This document shows, piece after piece, positions 1 through 8,446 of a stretch of 64,000 nt of DNA. The notes below the pieces were generated by a model. The model saw only the letters and a program-made list of their open reading frames with translations, was not told the DNA's origin and did not search any database. Made by a program: the position numbers and the translations under genes. Origin of the DNA: Rhodobacterales bacterium 32-67-9 (GTDB lineage: Bacteria; Pseudomonadota; Alphaproteobacteria; Rhodobacterales; Rhodobacteraceae); contig NCEA01000006.1 of NCBI GenBank assembly GCA_002280515.1, positions 1 through 64,000 of the forward strand. The letters run 5' to 3'. Each line of letters starts with the position of its first letter. The first letter of the stretch is position 1.

Positions 1-1345
1 TGCGCAGGTCGTGGAACCAGGTGCTGTTGGACCGCTTGATCCCGCGGTAGCGCGATCCGTCAAGGTTGTGCGCGGCGACCACCGGGCCCTTCATCGCGGC
101 GCTGTAGAGAACGCCGAAATGCTCATAGCGCAGTTCATGCGGGCGGTCGCCGGTCGCGTCCGACGGCCGGGCAAGGTCGAGCGTCGGAGGAACCTCCGGC
201 AGGGGAACGCCGGTGACCTGAAGGAAATCGGGATCGTAGCCGCCCCGCCCGGCAAAGAAAGCCGCGTCATGGCTGCGGTCGGCGGCCTCTTCGGCGACGG
301 CGACGGGGAGCGCCGCGCCGGGCTGGCCGCCAAGACCGGCAAGCACCGATTTCAACGTCGCGATCCGGACCGCCGAATTGCCGACCCCGTACTTGCCGGC
401 GAAGTGCAGCCCCACGACCTTGCCGCTTTCCAGGCTGATGACCGGAGAGCCGGAATTGCCGCCGAGCGTCGTGCAATCATGGCTCAGCACCGTCGCTCCT
501 TCGCCTCCCGGCTGCAGGAAACCGGGGGAGAACCGCTTCACGTCGTAGAGGCCCTGGAAGTAGCGCTCCATGTCGTTCGGGTCGTTGCGATAGGGATCGG
601 CGGCGGGATAGCCGACGACCGCCACGATTTCTCCGTCGCCGCCTTCGTTGTCGGCAAGGTCGAGACGCCCGATGCCCCCCGCGCCCTCGGGCTTCGGAAT
701 GCGGCCGATGGCGATGTCGGCGGAAATGTCGTCGGCGAGATAGGTGAACTTCTCCAGCGCGAAGACCTTTTCGGGCTCTGGCACCACGCCGCTTTCCTCG
801 CCGAAGTCGATCTCGGCCCCGTAACGGGTGTTGTTGTAGGGATTGAACATGAAGACCCCATCGCCCCGGAAAGTACGCCGCGCCACAAGTTTCGCGACAT
901 GCCGGTTGGTGGCGACCAGAAGGTGCCCCGGCCCGTCCTCGGCCACGATCCAGCCGGTGCCGCCCCACGACATGTCGTGGTTGACGAACTCGATCCGGCC
1001 GACCGAGGGCAGGAATTTCTCCACGCCCGAGATCAGCCCGTCGATACTGGCGGGGAATTCGTCGCCGAGGGTCGTCTTGCCCTCGACCTTGCCGTTGCGC
1101 ACGATCAGGGGCGGGCGGCCAGAGGCGCGGACGATGGCCTCCAGCATCGTCGGCGGCATCAGCCCGCTGGCTTCCAGCGCCGGCGGATCGAAGGACAGCG
1201 CCTCCCTGATCTGGGCATCGCTCACCCCGAATTCCTTCAGGACCGGATTGCCCTTGTCGAGCGACTTGCGGACCTTGTCGAACGTGCCGGACGCGGCGAG
1301 GCGCTCAAGCCGGCGGACGCTTTCGGTGAAATCGGTGGTACCCAT
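1..1345 (-). CDS. Trypsin-like serine protease fused to a DNA/RNA non-specific endonuclease domain (partial, runs off left edge)
   Basis: The ATG at 1345 follows a strong ribosome site (AGGAAGGAG); 448 codons are inside the window and no stop is reached. Residues about 110-340 form a chymotrypsin/V8-like protease with a complete triad: His149 (ATNRHVA), Asp210 (SADIAIGR) and Ser298 (GGNSGSP). There is no signal peptide, so it probably acts in the cytoplasm. After residue 400, HFGVLYSAAMKGPVVAAHNLDG-type sequence matches the beginning of DNA/RNA non-specific endonucleases; their DRGH catalytic motif would lie outside the window. It is the last visible gene of the four-gene operon, 22 bp after the STAND ATPase gene. 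Inference: a nuclease effector carried on, or released by, a protease. The protease call is firm; the nuclease call rests on a partial domain. Confidence 0.85.
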   Translation of the reverse strand, partial: MGTTDFTESVRRLERLAASGTFDKVRKSLDKGNPVLKEFGVSDAQIREALSFDPPALEASGLMPPTMLEAIVRASGRPPLIVRNGKVEGKTTLGDEFPASIDGLISGVEKFLPSVGRIEFVNHDMSWGGTGWIVAEDGPGHLLVATNRHVAKLVARRTFRGDGVFMFNPYNNTRYGAEIDFGEESGVVPEPEKVFALEKFTYLADDISADIAIGRIPKPEGAGGIGRLDLADNEGGDGEIVAVVGYPAADPYRNDPNDMERYFQGLYDVKRFSPGFLQPGGEGATVLSHDCTTLGGNSGSPVISLESGKVVGLHFAGKYGVGNSAVRIATLKSVLAGLGGQPGAALPVAVAEEAADRSHDAAFFAGRGGYDPDFLQVTGVPLPEVPPTLDLARPSDATGDRPHELRYEHFGVLYSAAMKGPVVAAHNLDGSRYRGIKRSNSTWFHDLR

Positions 1346-1367
1346 GTGAAATCTCCTTCCTGAAAAA

Positions 1368-4300
1368 TCAGTTGCCGCTGCCGCCGCCCATCACGTCCGA
1401 ATGCCAGAGGCCGCGCGCGACGAGGCTGGCAAGCGGCACCGCGACCACACCCGGCGCCCCGAGCTTGAGCAGGGTGGCGAGCGCGGCTTCGGGCCGCTGT
1501 GTCCCGTCGGTTTCCAAATGCCGCATCGCGCGGGTCACGAAGCCGTCGAGACGGCGCAGGGCCGAAGGCGCTGTCGGCGGCCGCGTCCAGAACTGCAATT
1601 GCGCCCGCGCGGCGGTGACCGGGTCCGTTGCCGCGACAAGCCGGCACAGGCGGTCGGCGCTGATCAGGTCCACCGTCCCGGCGTCCGCCCATCCGGCGGG
1701 CCGGGTGCGCCCGTAGGCCCAAAGGCCGGCAACCGTGCGCCGCCAACGCTCTGACGAATGCGCGATCAACCTCAGATCGACGTCCCGGTGGGCGAGCGCA
1801 TAGCCTGAGGGCCAGTCGCCGGCGAGGCCCATCGCCGTCAGGCCGGCCACCACGTCGGGCGAGCCGGAATGCAGCCGTTCGGGCAGGGCTGCGGCGCCTT
1901 CGAGACCGGGCAGGAAAAGCGACGCCGCCTTTGGCAGGTCGGGCCGCAGATCGGCAAGGTAGCCCATCAGGTCGTCATCCGCGTCACCGGCCGACACACG
2001 CGCATGAAGCGCCCCGCCATAGGGGTTGAGCGATTGCAGCACCTGAGCCTTGAACACCGGCGCCCGATCGTCGGGCCCGCCTGCCTCCGTCGGTTCGTGA
2101 AAAAGCCCGAACTCCCGCCGGGCCGCTTCGGCCGCCGAGAGGGCGAACTCGGCGGTGCCTGCGTCCGCCCCAGGATCAGTGCCGGCCGCCAGCAGGCTCC
2201 GCGCGAGGTCGAGACGCCGGGGCAATGCCTCGGGGTCGATCCCGGCGGCGAGGAAGGCGAAGTCGAGCGCACCGCCGGCCATTCCGGTCCGGACGGAGCC
2301 TTCATGCGCGGCGCGCGCCAGTTCCAGCCCCTTGTCCCAGCGCAGGAACCTGATCGCGCGGGAAAAGGTGAATTCGGCCGTCATCTCCATCAGCACGCGC
2401 CCAGTCAGGTGCGGGCTGTCCACGAGGGCACGCGCAAGATCGGCCTCGTCCAGGCACCGGTGGACGGCGCGCGCGGCCGACCAGCGGCCCGAGAGCCAGA
2501 GATAGCTGACCGCCACCAGCCCGGCCCGGTCCGAGGCGGCGAAGCTGCCCTGATAGCCGTGGGCGAGGATATGGCCGGCCTCGCGCAGATCGCCCTTTTC
2601 AAGCATGAGTTCGAGGTCCCGCACCGCCCGTTCGTCGGGCGGCGTCCCGTCTGCCGCGACAGGGACAAGGCGCATCCGGGCCGGATCGAAGGCGAACCGC
2701 GTGGCACCGGGGGCCGTGGCGGGCGCTGCGCGCTTTTTCCGGGGTCTGGCGGCGGCCGCGCCCTTGTCGTCCGCAGGCATCGGCGCCGCCTGACCGACCT
2801 CTGTCGTCGTGCCTCCGCGCGCCACGCCGGTCCGCCGCCCTTGCCGCAGCAACACCTGGTCCCTTGCGTCTTCGGGCAGTTCGTTAAGCATCGGCTCGGT
2901 GAAGGCGGGTGCAAGGTCGGCCGGAATGTCAGGCATCGGATGGCCGAACCGGGTCAGTTGCAGGCGGTGGTAGAGGGCCGTCAAGGGATCGCGCGTGGCA
3001 AACCACTCCGCCGCGCGCAGGTTGATCGCTTCGGTCGCTTCGCGGTGTCCGGCCGTCGCGTCATAAAGCAGGGGCAGGAAGGCCCGGCGCACGTCGCCGC
3101 GATGACGTATCCAGTCGCCGTGATCCGGTTCCACCAGCCAGTGATGGGTGGCGAGCGTGCCGAGGATTTCCCGTGCCTCGTCCGGCGTCAGGGTCACGCC
3201 GAGCGCGGGCGCAACGACGGCGCGCAGGGTCTCGGGGTTTATGGTACGCAGCACCAGCCCTTCGTTGGCGATGCGGCGCAGCCGTTCGGGCACCCGGCTC
3301 AGGATCGCGCGGTAAAGGTAGCCGCCGATGGTGGCGGCACTGGCGGCGGGCGGCAGGTCGCGTTCATCGAACGCCGCGTCGGTCAGCGCCTTGGCGGCGA
3401 GCGTCAGCAGGAGCGGATTGCCCTGCGCCAGCGGCAGGATGCGCGGCCAGAGCGATTTCGGCACGCCGCGCGTTTCGAGCAGCACCCGCGCTGCGCTGTC
3501 TTCGAGCCCGTCGAGACGCACCCGGTCCGCGATACGCTTCGGCACCGGATCGAGCGCATCACCTCGCCCCGCCGAGATCAGGACAAGCGGGCGGGCCCCG
3601 TATTCCGCAAGACGGTCGAAATGGTCGAAGAGCGTCATCACCTGCGTCTCGCCCCGGCTGCGCAGCACTTCGAGCGTATCGAGAACGACGAGGATCCGGC
3701 GGCCGCTGGCGGCCACGGCCTCTCCCATCGCGCCCAGAAGCTCGCGCGGCAGGCTGTAGCGGGCCGACGATCCGGCCCCGGCCGCGCGGCGTTCGGCGGA
3801 ACGCAGCCGCATGTCGCGCAGACGGCCCGCCGCCTCGGGCAGCGCATCGCCGATCTGGCGCGAGATCTCCTCGAAGAAGCCGTGCGCGTCGAGGACGTTG
3901 AGGCCGGATCGGTCGAAATCGAGGGTGACGAGGATCGGCCGGTGTTCGAGCCGCGCCATCTGGATGACCCGCTCCAGCAGATAGGACTTGCCGATGCCGG
4001 GCAGGCCCGAGACATGGACCGTGCGCAAGGGCGGCTCTTGCTGCGGCTGGGCGATCCAGTCGGCAAGGCGCGCCAGTTCCGCCTCGCGCCCGAAGAAGCC
4101 GCCGGCCAGAAGCGCGTCGGTTCGCGCCTCGGCCCGTGCGGCATTGAGGGCGCTGCGGATCTGCACGAGCCGGTCGAACCCCGGCGCCGAGGGGCCGGCG
4201 CGGTCGAGGGCCACGGCGATGCCGCCCAACCGCTCCGCTTCGCCGCCGCCAGCGATCATCGCGTCGATCGCCTCGGGCGCGAAATCGCCCTGCCCCGCCA

Positions 4301-4610
4301 GGGCCACCTGCACCGGCGTTCCGGCAGGGGTGGCGCTGGCGGTGGCCCATTCGCCCCCCCCGGATGGCCCGCCCAAGGTCTTGCGGCGCGCGCCGGGGCG
4401 CATCAGCCACATTTCCCCGGCCGTGCCGTGTTCGACGGTGCAGTCCCTGCGCAACGCCGAGAGCACCCGCGCCGCAAGGATCGGCTCCGACACCGCGCGA
4501 CCGCCCATCGCCTCCTGCACCGCCGCCTCGGGTGTGAACGTGCCTTGCAGCGCCGCATAGCGTCGCGCCGCCTCTGTCATTGCATCGAACTCGGGGCCGG
4601 GCGTCTTCAC
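1368..4610 (-). CDS. STAND/AAA-type ATPase with long helical C-terminal region, putative sensor of a protease conflict system
   Basis: 1080 residues from a GTG start that overlaps the upstream stop as GTGA. The NTPase core is clear: an entry motif FFGREAEL at 172-179, Walker A GLPGIGKS at 202-209, Walker B ILVVLDT at 306-312, a sensor-like strand LVLISAGRG at 342-350 and a STAND-type GNP motif at 397-399. The first 170 residues are an unrecognised, mostly helical N-terminal part that might serve as an adaptor. From about 620 a basic, Ala/Pro-rich linker (residues near RPRKKRAAP) leads to some 400 residues of helical, TPR-like character that I cannot assign; in STAND proteins this part usually senses the trigger. 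Its neighbours are two trypsin-like proteases and a subtilase, so signal-controlled protease activation is a reasonable inference. It has no transmembrane segment or DNA-binding motif that I can see. Confidence 0.8.
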   Translation of the reverse strand: MKTPGPEFDAMTEAARRYAALQGTFTPEAAVQEAMGGRAVSEPILAARVLSALRRDCTVEHGTAGEMWLMRPGARRKTLGGPSGGGEWATASATPAGTPVQVALAGQGDFAPEAIDAMIAGGGEAERLGGIAVALDRAGPSAPGFDRLVQIRSALNAARAEARTDALLAGGFFGREAELARLADWIAQPQQEPPLRTVHVSGLPGIGKSYLLERVIQMARLEHRPILVTLDFDRSGLNVLDAHGFFEEISRQIGDALPEAAGRLRDMRLRSAERRAAGAGSSARYSLPRELLGAMGEAVAASGRRILVVLDTLEVLRSRGETQVMTLFDHFDRLAEYGARPLVLISAGRGDALDPVPKRIADRVRLDGLEDSAARVLLETRGVPKSLWPRILPLAQGNPLLLTLAAKALTDAAFDERDLPPAASAATIGGYLYRAILSRVPERLRRIANEGLVLRTINPETLRAVVAPALGVTLTPDEAREILGTLATHHWLVEPDHGDWIRHRGDVRRAFLPLLYDATAGHREATEAINLRAAEWFATRDPLTALYHRLQLTRFGHPMPDIPADLAPAFTEPMLNELPEDARDQVLLRQGRRTGVARGGTTTEVGQAAPMPADDKGAAAARPRKKRAAPATAPGATRFAFDPARMRLVPVAADGTPPDERAVRDLELMLEKGDLREAGHILAHGYQGSFAASDRAGLVAVSYLWLSGRWSAARAVHRCLDEADLARALVDSPHLTGRVLMEMTAEFTFSRAIRFLRWDKGLELARAAHEGSVRTGMAGGALDFAFLAAGIDPEALPRRLDLARSLLAAGTDPGADAGTAEFALSAAEAARREFGLFHEPTEAGGPDDRAPVFKAQVLQSLNPYGGALHARVSAGDADDDLMGYLADLRPDLPKAASLFLPGLEGAAALPERLHSGSPDVVAGLTAMGLAGDWPSGYALAHRDVDLRLIAHSSERWRRTVAGLWAYGRTRPAGWADAGTVDLISADRLCRLVAATDPVTAARAQLQFWTRPPTAPSALRRLDGFVTRAMRHLETDGTQRPEAALATLLKLGAPGVVAVPLASLVARGLWHSDVMGGGSGN

Positions 4611-6397
4611 GTAATCCCCTCCTCGCGCCGCGCCTCGTCGCGAAGCTTTTCCGCCACCGCGCCGACATGCTCGGCCGCGTAGCGCCCGCCCGACGCCGGC
4701 AGCCCGGCCAGCGCCAGCTTCACGATACGGTCGATGACATCGGCGGACCAGCCATAGCCCATCGCGCGGCTCATCTCGGCGGCGGTCAGGCGGACATCGG
4801 CCGGCCCGAACTCGCCGACATGTTCGGCGAGAAGCCCCGGCAGCGCGGCCGCGCGCGCCTCGGCCACCGTCTCAAACATCTGCTCCACCAGTTCGTAGGT
4901 TTCGAACCCCGAGAGGACAAGCCGCAGATGCGGCCGGGCGAGGAGCGCGCGCACCAGGTGTTCGAGCTGCACCTGGGTTTCGTGAAGCAGCCCCGAGGGC
5001 GGGTTGTCCAGAAAGAACCACCAGGTCTCGCCGGCGGCGATCGCGGCCTCCTCCAGCGCCCCGGCCAGCGTTCTGGCGCGATCCTCGTCATGGGCGACCC
5101 GCGTCGTCTCATGCTCCTGCACTCCGGGTGTCGCACCGGCCGCGCCCGCGTCGAAGGCCTGACGATGCACCTCTGCGATCAGGTCCGGCACGTCGAAGCC
5201 CGTCGGGATGCGGAACACCCGGTGGCCGGCGCGGTCGCCGTCCAGAAATGCCACCAGCATCTCGTGACTGAAGCTGAGCCCGGTCGAGAGGGCGATATTC
5301 TGCCGCCGCACCCAGATCCCCTTGAGTGCGGGGGCGTCGCCCTCGACCATCGCCGTCAGCGCATCGAAGAAATCCTGCCGGCCGATGACGATATGTCCAT
5401 CGGGCGAACCGTCGAGCGACCAGAGGAAACGCGCCTCGCGGTCCTTTTGCAAAGCGGCGCGGAAATCGTCGTTCGCGGCGAACCGGTCAAACGGGACGAT
5501 GCGCTTGATCCGCCCCAGGATGCCCTGGTGGAGGCCGATGAACCGGAATTCGGCGTCGAAGCCCGGCCCGCCGGACGACCCGTTCGCGGCCTTCGCGGTA
5601 TGGGCCTGGCGCAGATCGTCGGCCGATGTCCGTTCGACTTCGCCAAAGGAAATGCCCGACGCCTTGCCACCGGGAAAATGCACGAGAATGAACGGCCCCT
5701 TGCCGCCGCAGGCCACCGGGGCCGGCGGCAGTTCCGCCTGGGCGTAGCGCCGGCCGAGTGCATGGTCGAGCCGCAGCAGCGCCACGTCGCAATGGGTCGC
5801 GGCGGCCGTCACCGGCGGCAGCTTGCCGGTCCGCTCGTTCTCGTGCGGGGGCAGCGCAAATGCGACACGCGCCGGGTAGCTGAGGCCGTCCGACGCGATG
5901 ACCTCGATCACCGGATCGCCGGCGCTGCCTTCTGGCTTTTCGATCACGTGATCCGCCGTGATGACCAGCCGGGGCGAAATCAGCGCACCACTGCCCATGA
6001 TGCGTCCATTCACCTTGATCCGGCAGCGGAACCCGCGCGACTGGAGCGAGAACCGCGCCAGCTTCGCCTCATCGAAGGCGATGCCGACAATCGGGCCGAG
6101 CGTGGTTTCCATGTCGGCCTTGATCCCCACGATCATGTCGGTGAAGGCCTCGGCATCGAGCGGGTGGTTGCGCGCGGCGAGAAAGGCGACAAAGGGCCCA
6201 GCGAGGTCATCCTCGTCAAGGATCATCGCCAGCATCTGGCCCGGCGACTTTCCTATGCCGCGCCCGGCCGCCGCCACCCCGTCAAGATCGAGCGGCTCCG
6301 CCTGCTGATCGTAGATCGCCCGGAGGGCGGCCTGCACAAGCTCCGGCTCGGCCCCGATCAGGGGATCCAGCGCCTCGGCTGAAAGGGCCGTCGGCAT
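4607..6397 (-). CDS. Trypsin-like serine protease with C-terminal NTPase-like module lacking a P-loop
   Basis: 596 residues; the ATG at 6397 has GGGGG five bases upstream and lies 9 bp after the subtilase stop. Residues 1-95 are a small helical N-terminal domain of unknown family. Residues about 115-300 are a trypsin-fold protease with His150 (VITADHV), Asp204 (HCDVALLRL) and Ser275 (GSSGGP), all three triad positions present. Residues about 340-590 have the layout of an NTPase: a hydrophobic strand WWFFLDN at 459-465 resembling Walker B and LRLVLSG at 491-497 resembling sensor 1, but the expected Walker A position (IALSTGLSFSHE, 368-379) has no GK[ST]. This resembles inactive-STAND modules described in bacterial conflict systems; that assignment is inferred from pattern only. 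The stop overlaps the GTG start of the ATPase gene, so the two are probably translationally coupled. Confidence 0.78.
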   Translation of the reverse strand: MPTALSAEALDPLIGAEPELVQAALRAIYDQQAEPLDLDGVAAAGRGIGKSPGQMLAMILDEDDLAGPFVAFLAARNHPLDAEAFTDMIVGIKADMETTLGPIVGIAFDEAKLARFSLQSRGFRCRIKVNGRIMGSGALISPRLVITADHVIEKPEGSAGDPVIEVIASDGLSYPARVAFALPPHENERTGKLPPVTAAATHCDVALLRLDHALGRRYAQAELPPAPVACGGKGPFILVHFPGGKASGISFGEVERTSADDLRQAHTAKAANGSSGGPGFDAEFRFIGLHQGILGRIKRIVPFDRFAANDDFRAALQKDREARFLWSLDGSPDGHIVIGRQDFFDALTAMVEGDAPALKGIWVRRQNIALSTGLSFSHEMLVAFLDGDRAGHRVFRIPTGFDVPDLIAEVHRQAFDAGAAGATPGVQEHETTRVAHDEDRARTLAGALEEAAIAAGETWWFFLDNPPSGLLHETQVQLEHLVRALLARPHLRLVLSGFETYELVEQMFETVAEARAAALPGLLAEHVGEFGPADVRLTAAEMSRAMGYGWSADVIDRIVKLALAGLPASGGRYAAEHVGAVAEKLRDEARREEGIT

Positions 6398-6406
6398 CGC
6401 GGCCCC

Positions 6407-8047
6407 CTACGGCACCGCCACCACGGCGCGAAGCTCCGGCCGGGTCGCAAGGGCCGCGCGAAGGCCGGCGCTGGCGCGGTCGGGGCGGATCATCGCCGCT
6501 TCCACTCCCTCGGTCTCGGCGGCGCGGGTCCGGGCGCCGGCGCGGTGGCTGAGCCACAGGATCTCGGCCGCGTATTCCGCAATCTCGGGCCCGTATTCGT
6601 CGAGCGCCTCGGGATTGTGGTTGGCGAGGTGGAGGGCGAGGATTTCCGACGTCGGCTCGACCCCGGCGGCCGGCAGCGCGGCTTCGGCCACCGCCTCCGT
6701 CCCGGTCGGGCCGGCGGGGAGCGCCGCGCCAAGCAACCGCTCGGCATCGAGCATACCGGCACCAAGATCGGTGGCGCCGTTCCAGACCGGCGGTTTCGTC
6801 AGCCCGTGGGTCAGGCAATGGACGAACATCGCCTGCACCGTGGTCCCGGCCGCCGACGCCTTCTGTGCAAGCGCCGCCCGCCCGCCGTGCCGCGCGACCC
6901 AGAGCGCGGCCACTCCGGCGGTGAGCGAGGTGGCGAGCGTGGTTCCCTGCGCTGCCTTGATGCCGTTATCGGGGTCGGTCGCCTTGTTCTTCGCCGCCCC
7001 CCAGACATGCTCGCCCGGCGCCGCGATCGTGACCTCGGGCCCCCGCCCGGTCTTGGGCCAGGGCGTCTGAGTGTGGGTCAATGCCGCGACGGCGGTACAG
7101 AGGCCGTTGGCGGCATAGGCGGCCGGGAACACCACCTTGGGCCAGCAATTGCCCGCCGCGCAGGTGACGACAAGACCGGCGCGCGTGGCGTCGCGCAGCG
7201 CCTTTTCGGTGGCGCTGACCCGCGTCGGGCCGCCCATCGCCATGGTGATCACGTCCGCACCTTGCGCCACCGCATGGGCAATCGCGGCCGGAATGGTTCT
7301 CTGGCTGAAATTGATCACCGACCTGATCGCCCGGATCGGCAGCACGGTCGCCTCGGGGGCCGAACCTGTGATTGCCCCCGGCCCGCTGACGTCGCCGGCC
7401 CCGTTCGCGCTCCCCCGGCTTGCCACGACCGAACAGACCAGTGTGCCGTGGCCCGGATGGCGCAGGAAACCGGCGTTGAACCGGTCCGAAGCGTCCGTAC
7501 CTCCCTCGACGAGATTAAGCTGCCCGTTGGATCGGATGATCCCGTTCAATTCCTGATGTGAAGAGTGGCCGGTATCGATGACCGCGACGATCGCTCCTTG
7601 ACCACGCGACCGCGTCCAGGCTTGCGGCGTGCGGATCACCGGATGGACCCATCCGAAAGGGCTGAGATTCTCGCGCGGGGTCTCGCAGGAAAAAAGCGCC
7701 GCCTCGGTGTCGAAGCCGCCGCCGATCGCGGCAGCCCCGTACAGGCTGTCGGCGAGGACCGGGTTGGCGTCCGTCGCGCCGGTCTCACGCCGCAATGCGC
7801 GGGCGAAGGCGAAAACCTCCGGCTCCTGCCCGCGCGCGGCGATTCCGGGGAAGGTGACGAAATGGAAGCGGTCTTCGGGGCTGCCGAAGGCCGAGTCCAC
7901 CTCGACCTCCACCCCCGGCAACGCGGCGCGGATCTGATCCGCGACAGCGTCCGGGGTGCGCTCCTCGGCAAAGACAAGTTCCACGGTGACGGGATCATCG
8001 CCCGGTTCCAGCGGGTGCCCGCGCAGGGCTTCAAATGCCTCCTGCAT
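6407..8047 (-). CDS. Subtilase-family (S8) serine peptidase with Thr at the catalytic Ser position
   Basis: 546 residues. I chose the ATG at 8047 because GGAGAG stands 7 bases upstream; an in-frame ATG at 8068 has no ribosome site. There is no signal peptide. Numbered from 8047, the S8 residues are Asp158 (VAVIDTGHS), His200 (GHGTLV) and the oxyanion Asn300 (CAAGN). The nucleophile block, normally GTS-x-A, reads GTTLATSLTAG, so Thr370 occupies the Ser position (codon ACG at 6940-6938). Residues 1-130 form an N-terminal extension that could be a prodomain; after 400 a C-terminal tail of about 140 residues is unassigned. It is first in the four-gene operon, with the promoter about 40 bp upstream. 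It could be an inactive scaffold, a Thr-nucleophile protease, or an enzyme with a shifted Ser; the sequence alone does not decide. Confidence 0.85.
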   Translation of the reverse strand: MQEAFEALRGHPLEPGDDPVTVELVFAEERTPDAVADQIRAALPGVEVEVDSAFGSPEDRFHFVTFPGIAARGQEPEVFAFARALRRETGATDANPVLADSLYGAAAIGGGFDTEAALFSCETPRENLSPFGWVHPVIRTPQAWTRSRGQGAIVAVIDTGHSSHQELNGIIRSNGQLNLVEGGTDASDRFNAGFLRHPGHGTLVCSVVASRGSANGAGDVSGPGAITGSAPEATVLPIRAIRSVINFSQRTIPAAIAHAVAQGADVITMAMGGPTRVSATEKALRDATRAGLVVTCAAGNCWPKVVFPAAYAANGLCTAVAALTHTQTPWPKTGRGPEVTIAAPGEHVWGAAKNKATDPDNGIKAAQGTTLATSLTAGVAALWVARHGGRAALAQKASAAGTTVQAMFVHCLTHGLTKPPVWNGATDLGAGMLDAERLLGAALPAGPTGTEAVAEAALPAAGVEPTSEILALHLANHNPEALDEYGPEIAEYAAEILWLSHRAGARTRAAETEGVEAAMIRPDRASAGLRAALATRPELRAVVAVP

Positions 8048-8087
8048 GCCAATTCTCTCCAAATGCAAAATCGAAATACGTGGCGCG

Positions 8088-8117
8088 ATTGTAACCGAAA
8101 AGCACCTTGATTTTCAA
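8088..8117 (-). promoter_or_regulatory. Sigma70-like promoter of the protease/STAND operon
   Basis: On the minus strand TTGAAA (8117-8112) and TACAAT (8093-8088) are separated by 18 bases, close to the housekeeping consensus. The predicted start of transcription is near 8081, giving a leader of about 34 nt with one Shine-Dalgarno site before the ATG at 8047. GATT-GAA-AATC, a short inverted repeat, overlaps the -35 box and could bind a repressor; that part is speculative. Confidence 0.6.
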
Positions 8118-8401
8118 TCGAGTCGCGAGTGTCGTCGCAGGCGCGACAATCACCGGTCGAAATGGCCCTGTTGATGGTGTGGATGCCCCTACGGGATTGC
8201 CGGGATGGATCCGAACGCGACGAACACGCAGGCGGTGATCGTCGGGCTCGACATCGCGATGGTTCCGCAGCACACGGCGACGGAAGTGTAGAATGGAGTG
8301 CCGGCCCTTCGCGCTCGGCGTGCCGGAACTGCCGATCATGCGCCACAGGTTCCTGCTGCACCGAGAGGACCAGACCCTGACCGACGCGACGACAGATCCG
8401 G
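8118..8401. other. Intergenic region without a recognisable gene
   Basis: About 280 bases lie between the operon promoter and the hairpin at the end of the next gene. Only short open frames occur, such as a 28-codon one at 8205-8291 (+) without a ribosome site. None resembles a known protein and I see no RNA gene. Confidence 0.6.
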
Positions 8402-8446
8402 GAATAGGGTGCCACGCCGCCCTATCCTCGGACCGGCGCCCTATTC
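8402..8446 (-). terminator. Imperfect hairpin at the 3' end of the spermidine-synthase-like gene
   Basis: GAATAGGGTGCC (8402-8413) pairs with GGCGCCCTATTC (8435-8446) with one mismatch and a 21-base loop. The right arm covers the TAG stop (8441-8443) of the minus-strand gene. There is no T tract, so it may be an RNA-stabilising or weak termination structure. Confidence 0.4.

Noticed and set aside
11..1363. A 450-codon plus-strand open frame at the left edge
   Set aside because: It lies opposite the protease-nuclease gene, whose catalytic triad is intact; the plus-strand translation shows no recognisable family.
1869..4682. A 937-codon open frame on the plus strand opposite the STAND ATPase gene
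   Set aside because: It is a GC-rich antisense shadow: Arg/Gly/Pro-rich translation, no domain, and it fully opposes a gene with clear Walker motifs.
8205..8291. A 28-codon plus-strand open frame between the protease operon and the spermidine-synthase-like gene
   Set aside because: No ribosome binding site, no similarity, and random expectation for GC-rich sequence.
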